Translations under genes and position numbers: made by a program
DNA from: Holacanthus passer
Taxonomy: Eukaryota > Chordata > Actinopteri > Pomacanthidae
DNA: 64,000 nucleotides
Direction of reading: 5' to 3'
NCBI GenBank assembly: GCA_025331565.1
Contig: JAFREQ010000106.1
Location: 1,116,001 to 1,180,000, forward strand
The notes under the pieces: model-generated
The model's database searches: none
Seen by the model: only the letters and a program-made list of their open reading frames with translations
Told to the model about the DNA's origin: nothing
Part shown: positions 1 through 12,414 of the stretch, in pieces
How the letters are laid out: every line of letters begins with the position of its first letter
Numbering within the stretch: the first letter of the stretch is position 1

Positions 1-219
1 AAGACGACCATGGTTGAGCATGAGAGACCGAGACACCCGTTATCTATAAAGAGAGAGGGTGCTGGAGAGAGAACGAGGTGCACAATGGAGAAAAAGGTGA
101 GAGAGCAGGCCAGAGCGAGCGAGGTGTTGTAATTACTGCAGTGTACCCAGACAGAATTAGCTAGACGGACAGTGATTAACCTTTAAGGCTTTGCCGGGCC
201 ATGGGAGGGAAATAATTAG

Positions 220-262
<43 letters not shown>

Positions 263-1147
263 CTCTCTTTGCCACGGGGACGGTGGAGAGTGGCGGCTCA
301 TTGCTTATTGCTTACAGTCAACAGAGACGGACCGAGGCACTCCAAACAGAAAGTGATACCCAAACAACAACAGCCTCAGAGAGTCAGTGTCGAGTGGTCG
401 GAGGCCTGATAGCGGCACGTCGGAGTCAGCGCAGGGTGCAAAGCAAAGGGGACTTAGTTCCACCGTCCTCCTCACTCCTACGCCTGGTTGTGTGTAGAAT
501 GAAGAAAGAGTTTGATAAAGAAGTTCAAATCTTTACGTCTCAACTCTTTGTTCCATCGCTGAATAAAGTGTGAGCGGTTTCTAAAATCCAGCATCGGTTT
601 GGTGGGGAGGAGGTTTCAGACGCTGACAATCCAAGAATCACTTTGTCAGAACAATACTGACCCATTAAGAATGACGTTATATGTGATTATATACATCAAG
701 TGAAAATGTGGACACTAATTGCACATGACATCAATGGTGCCGTTAACGTCAATTGCACAGTGTCTCGACATAATGGTGGCACATTGTGAATGAGCTTCAT
801 AAATGTATCGAGCTTTAGTCAAAACTGAAGTCAAAAATATGAGCCTAACTCGCTTGTGTCTGAAAATTCAAGCAGACTTTCTTTCTTTTTTTGCACAACA
901 GCTATGATAACGGCGAAATGAAACATGCTGCACATTTGATAATGTTATTCTAAAATTGAAATTCGACTTCCCTAATATAAGTAATGTTTATTCAAATTTA
1001 ATGGGTTTTAAGGGGGATAGTAGGGCATGATGTGAAATTAGTTTAATGACATTAAATTGAAGGGTTTAAATCAGGTGAGAATATAAACTTTTTCTCTTCA
1101 ATGGTGAAATGTTTCTTTCCGTCCTTCCCTGATTTCTGAGGAAATAA
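1..1147. other. Non-coding stretch, purine-rich then AT-rich
   Basis: No recognisable gene. The first 120 bases are rich in AGAG runs on the plus strand, followed by a CT microsatellite. From about 600 onward the sequence becomes AT-rich and unique. Short open frames here have low-complexity Ser/Leu composition from the CT tract and are not credible proteins. Confidence 0.6.
224..259. repeat. (CT)n microsatellite
   Basis: A nearly pure CT dinucleotide run of about 18 units, seen directly. Likely length-polymorphic, as is usual for such tracts in fish genomes. Confidence 0.95.
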
Positions 1148-1170
1148 AACCCTGATTCCAAAAAAGTTGG
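1148..1170 (+). mobile_element. Family A DNA-transposon terminus, solitary fragment
   Basis: The stretch matches the left end of the larger elements at 10274 and 43913: it begins AACCCTGATTCC and continues into the A-run and GTTGG typical of the family. Nothing of the internal element follows. Either it is a truncated relic or a solo terminal fragment. The match is short, so chance similarity is possible but the same end recurs six more times in the window. Confidence 0.55.
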
Positions 1171-3103
1171 TTGATTACCAATTGTCAAGCGAAGATCTTA
1201 AAAGTTGTCGAGATGAGAACGTGAGAGAATCAACAGTTTTCGTTCTCAAACTAAAGTATGTAAACTCATAATGCTTCACATGATGCGAAATAAAACCTTC
1301 TTTTTGACAGTTAACGGTAAGAAGCTCTTATTGAAGAGCTTGAAGTGCAGCCGTGCTTCGAAAAGGGCGGAAATGAAAATAAGATAAAATCACCAGAAAA
1401 ATATGTGACATTTTATAAAATGTCAACACATATTAGAAAACAAGTAAAATATGAAAAGCGAGGACGTTTAATAAAACATCGATACAAAGAAGAAAACTAA
1501 TAAAAAGCGAGTTTTATGAGGCGATTTAAAACACGATGCAGGTTTAGTCGACCCAGCAGCTCATGTCTAGTCAAGACGGTGTTTTTCCTTCTAAACGTCT
1601 GCATCGGAGACAGTTTATATTTAGCCTTAATATGTGTATCCATAGAAACAAACGAAGATCTTTGTGCACCTGAGACAATGGAGGGCAGGGTGTTAAACCG
1701 AAGCATCTGTATCTCCTCTGGCGAATTAAAGTGAGTTATGGATCCATATTAACCCCTGTGACAGCTCAAAAAGTCAGACTGCGAGACAATGGAAACGAGG
1801 GAACGAGGACGCTGAGATTAATTAGGTTGTTTTCTTCATAATGGCCTTTAACTGTTCAAACAGTTGTGTGTAAAAGCCTCCAGTGACGGCACTGAATCTC
1901 CCTGAATTAACTCAAATACAAAGATTGGAAGCCGTTAAGCCATCGCGTCTCTCTCCGCCTTAAAAAAAAAGAAATCTCATTTTGCTCTTCTTCTGTATTC
2001 AATTTCATGCTTATAACCATTTCAGAGTTTTCAATAACAGCCCTATGCCAGTAAATATGCTATTACTGGCTTGTGAAATCATCACTCTTAAAAGAAACTT
2101 GAATTACACAGCTGACAGAGCTGTATGAAAGTGGGTTTTTTGAGTACATAGCGCTAATCTGCGAATGTAGACACAGGCTCGCTGTTTATGCTTCATTTGC
2201 TGTAACAGAGTCTCATTTAAAAGAGAAGACAAAGGCAGCTTTGAAAGAAATTAGACATAGATGCTTCACGGTCTCACTTTCCTTCACTCCCTGCGTTCGT
2301 GCCTGTTATTGTCCACCAGGATTGGAAGATTTGTTAAAAGTTGGTGTGAAGTTTGTTTTCTTCAATCCTGGATTTACATTTCTAAGGTGCTTTTAATGTG
2401 AATGTCTCCAATAAATCACAGAAAATATAAGAGCAAACATTCAAAATTAAGTAAATATAAGAATTCTTCCATTATCTTTAAGCAAGTAGTTTTTATTGAC
2501 ATGGTTAAAATATGTTTCCAAGAGCTGCAGCCACTTTTTAAGCCTGAATCTCAGACACAATAGTCTAAATTTCTTATTCAGGTCCCAGGGTGAAAAAGTC
2601 CAAAACAGCTTTTGTGGCCCTGGGGCAGCAAACGAAGGAAGCTTTCCTGTTGTGCTTTAGTCGACCTCAGTTCTTTCGCTCCGGGCACCTTAATGAATTA
2701 TCTCTCTCCGCTTCATGACTTCATAAAGGAAATCTCTTCAGTCAGAGAGCTTCTCTGAACAGGATGTTCTCCTCTGTCTTTTCTCCAGTTTTTTTTTTTT
2801 TTTTTTTTTAACTGGTTCAACATGTGAAGTTGGCTGACACGAAGATCTTGAGTGACTTTTACTGAGCTAAGCACAAATAGAGGCGAGGATTGCACACTGG
2901 TGGGCTCCAGGTTTTCCCCAGCTAGTGGATTAACACTTCATTTTACAGTCTGGCGATTGTGGGATAAAAAGCAGCCAGATCAATAACTTTTACAGGCCTG
3001 AAGAAAGAGTCTTGTTAGCTGGCCTCAGATGGAGCGAGGCGTCCTGTGAGCATGTACAAGATTTGTTGATCTGCCTCACCATGTCTGCACAAAGATCCCT
3101 CAG
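1171..3103. other. Non-coding unique sequence with a T21 run
   Basis: AT-rich unique sequence without a credible open frame. A run of 21 T lies at 2789-2809. Several TTAATTA-type homeodomain-like cores occur (for example near 1818 and 2694), which are common in AT-rich DNA and not evidence of function alone. Confidence 0.6.
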
Positions 3104-3204
3104 TTTTTCATTCCCAAACTATAATTAATTAGAAACACATGAAAGACATTATTTTTTTCATTCCCAAACTATAATTAATTAGAAACACATGAAAGACATT
3201 ATTT
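3104..3204. repeat. Perfect 50-bp tandem duplication
   Basis: Positions 3104-3154 and 3154-3204 are identical with a period of exactly 50 bases. The first differing bases are 3103/3153 on the left and 3155/3205 on the right. Each copy contains ATAATTAATTAG, a paired TAAT homeodomain-type core. Perfect identity suggests a recent event (inference). It sits 21 bases before a family A terminus. Confidence 0.95.
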
Positions 3205-3225
3205 ACTTTGCAGTCAAAAGGACTT

Positions 3226-3290
3226 AGCAAATAATTGCAATCTGTTTTATGTTTTACACAGTGTCCTAAGTTTTTTGGAATCCAGGATGT
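3226..3290 (+). mobile_element. Family A terminus, right-end fragment
   Basis: Matches the last 60 or so bases of the element ending at 10756: AT-rich lead-in, TTTTACACAGTGTCC, then the T-run and GGAATCCAGG end. The consensus motif ACACAGCGTCCC is changed to ACACAGTGTCCT. Only the right end is present, so this is a degraded relic. Confidence 0.7.
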
Positions 3291-4779
3291 AGGAGTAACT
3301 TAAAAACATGGCTGAAGAAGCTCAAACAAACGAAGTAAAACGCCCTGAAATACACTTCGACATCACCACAACAAGCAGAATTCAAACCAGCGGAGATCAG
3401 GATGCTTCAGAATTTAGCCTAATCCACAAACACCCATATCAACCTCAAAGAGATTTACGGTTTGGAGAAATTCTGACGGTTGGCAGAGGCAGTGACGTTG
3501 GCAGATACCTGGTTCCCATCCAACCTATCTGATTCATTTGAACATCTGAGAGTGGCCCGAAATAAATCTGAAAACTTGTCCCATTAGATCCTTTAGATTA
3601 GATTTGCCTTTCACTCTTACAGTCCTTGGCCAGAAAACTTGTTTACCTGACCTTCAAATACTTCAAATATAAATGATTTGCACATGAAGATATGAAAAAT
3701 GAAGATGTATTTGATCCAAAAATTAAAGGTACATGACAAATTATATGTGCACTTTACGTTTGCCTTGAAAATTTCTGATCTGACAATTTGTTAGAATTCT
3801 GATGGCGTCAAATATGATCAATACAGAGCTGCAACCTAATCTAATGCATCAGTGAAATCTGTGATGTTTTGGGGTTTACAACAGCATCATAAACACTACA
3901 TAACATAAATTTTATAGTACAACAACAAACCTTTACTCACAGTAATGCTCACGGCAGTCAAACCATGTCAATAGTATTTCTGATTTCATAAAGGCCAAGA
4001 ATCATCAATCAATACTTTACAAAGGCATTTTATACAATAATTAATAATGAACTCTTCGCTGCCTTTTCCCTCATTAGTATGAATGAAACCATAGTTTGAC
4101 ACACACACACATTACTCGGACCACAAAAACAACACGTCACAATCAAAACTGACAGCTTGCTGTGTCTGATCTGTCGCTCCGTGAAACAACGGACCTGAAT
4201 CCAGTCACTTCCACCAGGCAGTGTCAACACAGTCGGGGTCTTTAGTGAAGCAAGGCCCACATTTTCTGAGCAAACTAGCTGAAATGTTTCCTGTCCGAGC
4301 CATCGTGAGTGAATAGAGTGTCTTTGCTCCAAAGTCTTTCATTGAAACCATCCTCTCTGAAGACTTAAGGAGCTCAGGGTGACTACTGTCCCTCCTTTGG
4401 GCTTTTCACTGAATCAGATGTCTTGCTCCAGTGTGTGTGGAGCTGAGAGCTCTCATTATCCTCAGTTCTCTCCTCAGGATCCTGCCCTCTGTGGGGGCGC
4501 TTCCTCCTTAAACCTCCCTCGACTCCATCCATCCTCCGTCTCTTCTCCTCATTCTCGCTCTCCCTCTCTTTTTTCCTTGCTGCAAGCGAAGGTCAAATTA
4601 ATTCTTTTTCATAATTTCCTGTCAGCAAGATTCCTCCCTCGGAGGAGACTCAGCGCCTGAAAGATGTGATTAAGGTGAAGACAAAGTGAATACCTATGTC
4701 TGACAAAGTGAATAATATATTTTTTTTTTTACCTAGATATATAAGGTGTGTGGTAATATCACATTTAATAAAGTCTCCC
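3291..4779. other. Non-coding unique sequence
   Basis: No gene recognised. The frames of 74, 100 and 93 codons in this stretch have no recognisable domain and no supporting splice context. It holds a short (AC)n at about 4100-4109 and a pyrimidine-rich patch around 4500-4580. Confidence 0.55.
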
Positions 4780-5175
4780 GCAGATTCATTTTTACTCTTC
4801 TTTGAATACAATGCGGATGCCTTGGGTGACTCTCCGCATTAGGAGCTAATATGGGCTCATTCTCACAAAGGAAATGTCATTTAGGAGCAAATGGCTTCAG
4901 CGCTCAGATGACACAGTGTGCCCTAACCTTGCTCATTAACGCCGTGGGTCTCTGAGGGTCTCAAAGTCTAAAGGCAGACATCCACAATATAGCCACACAC
5001 CTTTCATGGTAATAATGTTATGAAATACAGAGAGTAATTGCATCCCCTGTTGTGAAAGCAAAGGCTGCTTTCATTAGGGCCTGAATTGAAACTGGTCTGG
5101 GTAATGAAGGTAGAGCAGACGCCCCATAGCTGGTGTGGCGTTCATTCAATCAGTAAATGGAGTCCAGTTGTATTT
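4780..5175. other. Candidate conserved non-coding element (unverified)
   Basis: A repeat-free stretch of balanced composition with non-repetitive words, TAAT and AATTGCAT-like cores (near 5035) and no open frame. This is the texture usual for conserved enhancers near developmental genes, but conservation cannot be seen in a single sequence. Pure inference, offered as a place to test. Confidence 0.25.
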
Positions 5176-8100
5176 TTGAATTAGGAAGGGAGGGAGAAAG
5201 GAAAGGAAGGGGAAGGAAAATGAGCAGAACTAATGCGGCATATTGAAAAGAATCCCTCCCCCCCTTCACAGAAAAAATACTTTTTTATAACCTCAAGCTA
5301 TAATTCTCCTTGACATGCAGTGAAGACTCCCCTGCTCAGGGCCCCAATTACAGACTTTCGCCTCACTCCAAAAAACGCTTTCACACTGGACTGCCAGTCG
5401 GCCATTTTCTTTTTTTCTGCGGGAAAAACAGCAGAGAGGGAGTTGTGCAGCGTCAAGGTTAGGCGAAGCGCATTTCATCTCGTTTCACCCAGGGAGAAGC
5501 ACGGGGATGCATGAATACAACAAAACCCACTCTGAGCTCCAACTCTGGCTCTCAAGGACACCGGAGCGGGATGCAGCCGAGTACGAACAACACATGCAGA
5601 TCTCTTAATGAAGCTGAAGGAAAGGGGGCACCGGCAGAATTCGGAATGATGCGAGGGAAGGGAAGAAGGGGAGGAAGGGGAAAAGGAATAAAGAGAGATG
5701 ATAAGGAAAGATAAAGAGAGAGGCAGGGGGAAGGAGGAGGTGCACAGGTGGAATAGCTCGAGGCGAAGCACCGGTGCTCCAGTCGTATGTGATAGGCTAT
5801 GTTGTGAGCGTGCACTCGGTGTTCTGGCCTCTGACCCACGGCAGAGGAAAACAGATTGCTTTGACAGGTCCACTGACATCGCATGAGATGTTCTGCTCTT
5901 TTGCCAGAGTCTCCGGAGAGTCCTTGGCAGCCAGATGTCCAGTAGGGTTTGAGGCATTACTGTAGTCTGTGCCCTGTAATGTGACTGCTATAAAGGGAAA
6001 TTTGCAGAGATTTTGCCCGTCAATACACTATTTGTATAGACGTGATCTTGCTCCACAAAGGGCAGGTCTCGGCTGAGTCTGGATCCCGTCAGTCATGTAA
6101 ACTTAATGAAGTTCATGCATCTTGCAGGAGTGAACTCTGTAAATGGCATGTTGGTGTGAAATCACAACCTGATCTCTGTGTAACAAAATCGACCCCGCCG
6201 GTCGATGAAACCCAAACGCTCAATAGTTTGCTCTTTTATGCCTTTTTAAACCAGAAGGTTTCACTGCGCAGAGCCACATTCATTAGTTTATAGTGAAATG
6301 AGAAGCCATTAAAAAGTCATTGTATCGGTGGCCTGGCAGCACGGCTGGTTCCACTCAGTCTGCTGCCGTCTCCTGCCCCCCTGACCACCTCCGGACATCC
6401 AGGAGCCCAGACGGCACGGACAGACCAGACTCCTGAGCACTTCAGCTTCCCAGCATTCGCTCGTGATCTTACCAACCTGGATCAATAGCCATAGGACACT
6501 TACTGTACTCTGAGACTGGCCATTACCCCATAAACATGCCTGAGCGCTGGCTCCAGACTTACTGTACGGACGTGTAATGGAGAAGAGAAAAACGGCACTG
6601 GAGGAGTTGTTTTGTCTGCTGTTCGTTGCCAGATCAGTTAATGCATCATCAGAGCACCTTGATGTGTTTATGTGGTTCTGTTCAATGGTTCTTCACTCGA
6701 GAGCAGAGTGCGATTTGTACAAAACACAGAGGTGGGGATATTTTCCGAAACAAAACTTCAACCAACTATCTGTAATCTAGTAATTAGGTTTATTTTCTAT
6801 AAACACCAAACAGTAATTATATCCTAACATCCATCATATGCACTCAGTTGTGGTGTGCGTCATTGCCTCATGGTGGCTAATTAGGCTAATTAGGTTGTTG
6901 TGTGGTAACTTTTGGTCAAAGTCTGTCAATTATTAATTAACCAATTGTGTTTCTGGTTATCGTTGTCATCGTCAGTCAAAGACGGCCTAGCTATGTCATC
7001 GTGGCTGTTTGTTTTGCTGTCTATTTGTGACTTCAAATCACTCATGTGAAAAGATGATGAAATGCTTTGTTGCCATTTCACGCCTGTTTTCACCTTTGAC
7101 ACCGAGTGAACATCGACGCTAAGCTAGTTATTATGGTGTATAGTTAACTTGACAGTTGCAGGGACAAACTATGGAGCTGGATTTGAGAGTATGAGAGTTC
7201 GGTCCACTCATGACTCGGTCCACTCAGGAAAAAATTACTGTAGCTTGTACGGCTCATCAACTTGCACCATCTACTGGTTGGCACAGGAATATTAATTAAA
7301 TTTCTTCAAAACAGAACTCAGTCCAAGTAGCTGCACAACAACACACAGTTCAATATAAATGCAAATGTAAAAAGAAACTAAATGTAAATGTGTATTTCAT
7401 TTGCATTTTTAAAATGTATTCACACTGTTTATATATTCTAATGGATAAACAAGGACTTTTTGCGCTTATGAACTTAATGGACTTAAATTAGGCTTCCGTC
7501 TACAAGCAGAACCACAGAGGGTCAATGTGTTAATCAGCCTGTGTTTAGAGTTTGCATAGAAATAACATTCATGCAGATGTGGCACCAGCGAGATGCCACA
7601 GATGCCCGTTCCCTGTCGGTCCTGTTTTCTGTACTGTCCTGACATTTCAACATGCGTATAAACATTACAGTAGCCTATGCAGAGATTGTCAGTTCATTAA
7701 ACAGTCTGCAACTCCCTCACACTGGTTTTAGTTCATCTGGTGTTAATGCACACAGTGTTTCAGCTTAAGCGTTCTGCTCTTTCTTAAAATCCTACTTAAG
7801 ACATGCGCATGAAGGAAAGCTCTTCTTTACATTGTAAATATTGTAGTTACGCCGAAGATATTTCTAATATGTAGTCTGCAGGTGTATTCACAATGTTGAT
7901 CCTCTAATTAAAAGTTCAGCAGTCGAGTGCTTAACTAGTAAAAACACTTGTTCCCTTGCAAATTATTGCTGCATGTTTATGTGAGCATCAATCAGACATA
8001 GCCAGCTGAGCCAGGAGCAAGCGTGACAGACATAAAAGGAATATTTATTCACCGAATCACCTCAGAACGCACGGCGCCATAGATGCATAAAGATTAGCAT

Positions 8101-9629
8101 AAAGCAGAGCGAGAGAAAGGTGTTGAGTAAAGAAGAGAGAAGGGATACCAAGGACATTTTGAGGGAAATGGGGTGCAACGAGTGGGTACATAAAGGGAAA
8201 TGATGTATATTATGCTAGTCCGGGATCACGGTTTGTGTTTGGAGGATTTATGGCGGTGTACGCAGCAACAGCGCCGCGCCACACCTGATCATCCATTATT
8301 ATTGTAACATCTCTCACTTTGGGGGCAGACGTGATTGATGGAGGGGCTGTTAATGACTTTGGGTTGAAATTGTTGTTACCACAAAAGCGACACAGGGTAT
8401 TTAAAAAGGTGGCGTTTGTAATCGGACATTGACTGGAAAGAACATCGTTTGTCAACTGATCACTGAAAAAAATGGATCAAGCGAACATGGAAAATTATTA
8501 TTAAGTGGAATATAAACATGAGCAAATCTACTAAAAGTACTAGTACTAAAATTTGTATTGTGTTCAATCTTACATTTGCATTGCTATTTAGGCAAAAGCT
8601 TAAGTGCTCAGTGCCTTAATTTGATTCCATATGAGCAAAGCATTGCCACTGCACCCAAGGAGCACTTCTATTCTAATTAATGTGATTGTATTCTCGCACA
8701 CGCTAACAGCTCGCTTTCACAATCACCGAAAAGGCATACATGGCGGTGACTCACTATAAAACACAATCTGAAAAAAATAAATAAAGAATCAAAAGCAAGC
8801 CTTGCATAAGAAACACAGATCAACCCACCCCACATCAGTTGTAATTGGTGCCATTAGTCTTTTTATGCTTGATTGCCTGCCAAAATGTCAGCCCATTTCC
8901 CTCTTGTCGCATTTTTTTTTTTTTTTTTTTTTTTTTTCCTCCTGAACTGTCAGTAATTAAAAGTTATTGTCTACTTGTCTCAGTGCCAAGCGGGTGACTT
9001 CGAAACATAAAAATGTAAAAAAAAAAACTGAGAAGTTTTTTTATTGTTTGTTTTTAACTTGTTGTGTGAAAGTTGTGGGAAGCGGCGCTCGTTATCGTAA
9101 AGCGCAGCCGCAGCGCAGGTACGTCGCGCACGGCACCGCTGTGTGTTCATGATGAAGGCAATTAGACCTGACGGAGAAATAACACTAAGTCCTGGATTTT
9201 ACTGAGCAAAGCAAACAGAGAGGTCTGAAACATATACAAAAAAATACCTGGCATGTAACATTTCCAAAGAGCAGACGTTGAATAAAAGTAAAGAGGTTGT
9301 TATCAGATTTTTTGGTATTAGGCACGAACCTTCTTTGCATTTCATCATCTCAGCAGAAGAGCATCTATTCATGGAGTATGCGACTGCTGTTGACCCTGGT
9401 CGAGACCAATATCCTGTTTACAAGACTTAGTATTAATACAGAAACCATGTGCCATCTGAGCCGACTGACTTCCTGTTTCCTGCACACATGAATGAGATGA
9501 AATAATTTGATCAGTCCAGCTCGTCTCGTTTTTCCAAATTTTGTTAGATGAATGGATCAAACTCTGATGCTACAATCATTTCAAATTGTTTGTGAAGTTG
9601 CAATATCGTCTGATGGTTTGTCAATAATT
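5176..9629. other. Non-coding stretch with purine tracts and T26 run
   Basis: Two purine-rich patches occur on the plus strand at about 5185-5225 and 5640-5750, the second giving the 160- and 110-codon minus-strand frames their Ser/Leu/Pro composition. A spaced direct repeat GGTCCACTCA lies at 7201 and 7217. A run of 26 T occupies 8912-8937. The 81-codon frame at 8210-8455 on the minus strand resembles nothing I recognise. No gene supported. Confidence 0.55.
8912..8937. repeat. Poly-T tract (26)
   Basis: An uninterrupted run of T seen directly. It has no LINE or SINE body that I can recognise next to it, so it is not clearly a retroposon tail. Confidence 0.95.
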
Positions 9630-9705
9630 TGGTCCAGACTGAAATACTCTTCAACGGAATTTTGTGCTTGTTCCCCAGAGGATGAGCTATCATCACTGTA
9701 GTGAT
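9630..9705 (-). repeat. Family G teleost repeat, degraded fragment
   Basis: The minus strand reads TCATCCTCTGGGGA and, further on, TTTCAGTCTGGACCAAA. I recall both from a very common dispersed fish repeat of unknown class, in that order. The copy is internally deleted. Assignment is from memory of the family, so moderate only. Confidence 0.45.
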
Positions 9706-10273
9706 TTATGCTAAACGAACTCCCAGAGGTCGTCTGACTGGCACCTGCTCAGCATCTATAAATAAGGACATGAGAGTAACATTTGTTTTGGACTTTGCAG
9801 GTTATGATTTTATAGGTTATTTATGAGCGTAAGGTGCCTTCTGGTAGCGGCATTAGCAGCTAATAAAGCATTCATTGACCCCATGACAGTTCAGCTCGTT
9901 TTTAGGAGAACTCTGCTCCCCACATTTATTTCAGATGGCATTGGTTTAAGCTTCAGGTTTTATACTGAATTAATTGTAACTGAGCTGTGCTTTTTATCCA
10001 CAACACCACCACAGGACTTCAAGCTTCAGAGGCTTTTTAACTTTTATTTTAATTACTTAATAAATATTTAGAGGCAAGGCTTGCCAGAGGGATGAAATAT
10101 AAATGAGGCTTTTTTTTGTAAATAGCTCACGATATAATTCTCTGCACATATTCGTTTTTTTTTTTCTTCTCTGTGTTCAGGGTTGCCAGCTCTCAGGCTT
10201 CTGGTGTGTGACACAGGATTTCACCTTCGGTCTCAGGCCGACACACTGCGACTGCAGCAGAGATGAACAGGCG
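9706..10273. other. Non-coding AT-rich spacer
   Basis: Unique AT-rich sequence with no recognisable feature. The small open frames of 82 and 70 codons have no domain I recognise. Confidence 0.55.
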
Positions 10274-10756
10274 AATCATGATTCCACAAAAGTTGGGACG
10301 CTGTTTAAAACATAAAAACCGGAAACAATCTTGCAAAAGAAACAGTTTTACAAAGTGTTCCTGAACTCATGTATTAATCTCCTTTATACAATCATGTGTT
10401 CACAAAGTGTTGAACCTCTCTTGGTGTCTTTCCAGGATGAACCTTTCATACCCAATCATGATACTATCACCTGTTACCAATGAACCTGTTTACCTGTGGA
10501 ATGATCCAAACAGGTGTTTTTGGATCAGTCCACAACTTTCACAGTCTTTTGTTGCTCCTGTCCCAACTTGTTTGAAACATGTTGCTGCCATCAAATTCAG
10601 AATAAGCAGATATTTACAAAAAAGAAGATGATGAGGTCAAACATTAAATATATTTGTTCTGTTTTCAGTTGAGTTTATGTCAAAAAAGATTTGCAAATTA
10701 TCACATTCTGTTTTATTTATTTCACACAGCGTCCCAACTTTTTTGTAACTGAGCTT
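10274..10756 (+). mobile_element. Family A non-autonomous DNA transposon, near full length
   Basis: The element has inverted ends: the left end reads CAAAAGTTGGGACGCTGT and the right end ACACAGCGTCCCAACTTT, which are reverse complements over most of their length. About 480 bases lie between them. The body shares long segments with 41930-42279 (reverse) and 43913-44167, for example ATCATGATACTATCACCTGT. The element carries no transposase frame. The longer elements I recall from other fish have about 900 more internal bases, so this looks like an internally deleted MITE. The 74-codon frame at 10407-10631 is a by-product. Superfamily not assigned. Confidence 0.85.
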
Positions 10757-11639
10757 CTACTATGATCAAAGTATTTTTGCTATAATAATGATTAAACCAA
10801 GCGAACCTCAGATTCTACGAGTGCAGGCTCTTAAATCACTCTCTGATCGATGCTTTAAAGTTGGGAACCCTGCTGCGTTGATGATACCTGCATCTCCACT
10901 TGACACAGGCAGATGCTGCACATGTATGGATGTGAAGTGCTCTAAGTGCAGAGTAAAATCTGAAATCACACACTTGCACACAATCAGCGTCATCCTTCCA
11001 AACTCTCCTCAGGACAGGTAGCCCGTCCTTTTAACTTCCCCCGTGCCTCTCATCCATGCGTGTTGTGTGCGTGCTCCAGGAGAGAAGTTTGTGGCTGAAC
11101 TTGCCCTCCATTAAAGATTTAGCCTGTTCACAGAGGGGAGTTATTAGGGGCAGGGGCCCCGGCTCCTCAGGAAGAAGTTTCACATCAGGACCAGTTTGTT
11201 GCATTGTCAGAAGATTAAAGCCAGTTTGTTGAAAGGTCTTTTTGCTATTCCACGTGATTGATCTTCCTCCAGCCCCTGCACCCCACCCCGACCCTCTTTC
11301 ATGCCCCAGCTACCAACGGCAAGCTGCTCCCCTTGTCTCTCCCTCTCTCTCTCGATTTTCTTTCTGCGGCTAATTTGCATCTGCTTTATCTGTTTACATG
11401 TCAACGTCTTGTGTATTTCATTGTCTCTCCACTTTTGTCTTTCTCTTCCTCCCACATTGCTATGTCATTATAACAACAGCAGTGCCTTTCTCCAGCAGCT
11501 GGTTGAGGATCTGTGCTTTATTGAGACTGTTTCGCTCTTTCACGTTGACTTCATTCCATTTTTTTTTCCCCCATCTTCTCTTTCTCGTCGTCTCTGTAAG
11601 TCTTCCATGTTCTGTGTGTGATACTGGTCAGCGATCCTT
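10757..11639. other. Non-coding; pyrimidine-rich block at 11258-11600
   Basis: The first half is unique sequence. From about 11258 the plus strand is dominated by C and T, including a short (CT)n near 11340-11353. Overlapping open frames here (up to 106 codons) are Ser/Leu/Phe-rich products of this composition. Confidence 0.55.
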
Positions 11640-11830
11640 TGGCCCTGCCAGTCGCTGTGCTTGAGGGACATTCCTGATATAATTACAGCTTTTGATTATC
11701 CTCCAGACTGACCCCGGGATGGCCTGGCCCCGATGCAGCACCAGTCTGCCAGCCGCCACCACTGCTGCAGCTAATGAGGGACACCTAGTGTTTCCCACTG
11801 CTGGCTGACTCCTTGATTTATCGTTTCGCT
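11640..11830. other. Candidate conserved non-coding element (unverified)
   Basis: Repeat-free, moderately GC-rich, with a TATAATTACAGC core, a TTGATTATCC core and a GCAGCTAATGAGG core within 130 bases. The arrangement of homeodomain-like cores in non-repetitive sequence is suggestive of an enhancer. No direct proof. Confidence 0.25.
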
Positions 11831-12348
11831 CACTTCATACCTGCAGCTGCATTCCTGTATGTTAGGAAACAGTAAATAATTACTCTACGACTGATGTATC
11901 TATCCTGTGGTCTTTTGCAAACAAGCGTGCTGTTCCTAAATAACGTATCTTGCGGTGATGTAGAGGTAGGTGTGTAATCCCTCATGTGGAAATTGGTTTT
12001 ACGGCGGCCCCACATGCGGCATCACGCGACATAACTCTGTGACGTGACATTAAAAGTGACATATAGCACATTCTGGAAATAAAAATGCAAACATGGTTAG
12101 AGTACATCAGAGTTAAGCTTAATGATGAGATGCACAGATGGCAACATAGACTCCAGAGGACTGTGGAAGGCTGGGAGGAGCATAAATACAACATTTGCTT
12201 CCTTGTTGCTGTAGCTTCAAGGACTAAGAAGGTGTTTTTATAGATAAAAGATTTTTTTGCCTTATTCTGTTAATCATAATAAAATATATTAAAAAAGTAT
12301 TGACTGTACTTACTTCAGGTTTCTATCTCACAATCGTGCAGCTGTATC
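11831..12348. other. Non-coding spacer
   Basis: Unique sequence; nothing recognised. Two short minus-strand frames (61 and 70 codons) have no recognisable domain. Confidence 0.5.
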
Positions 12349-12412
12349 AGGGCTGCAATTATTTTCATTATCATTTAATCTGTTAATGATAATTGTTCAG
12401 TCTAAAAAATGT
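12349..12412 (+). mobile_element. Family D repeat, terminal fragment
   Basis: Begins AGGGCTGCAATTATTTTCAT, which matches the end I recall of an abundant teleost repeat starting AGGGCTGCAACTAA, followed by alternating ATTAATC-like words. Only about 60 bases survive before it abuts family E. Longer relatives are at 26196 and 35311. Confidence 0.55.
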
Positions 12413-12414
12413 CT

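Noticed and set aside
8210..8455. 81-codon minus frame with two Cys (CRFCG)
   Set aside because: Suggested a zinc-binding fold, but only one CxxC is present and nothing else supports a gene.
10407..10631. Peptide similar to that of 41827-42042 (minus), at first sight a small protein family
   Set aside because: Both frames lie in family A transposon copies; the shared residues follow from shared non-coding repeat sequence.
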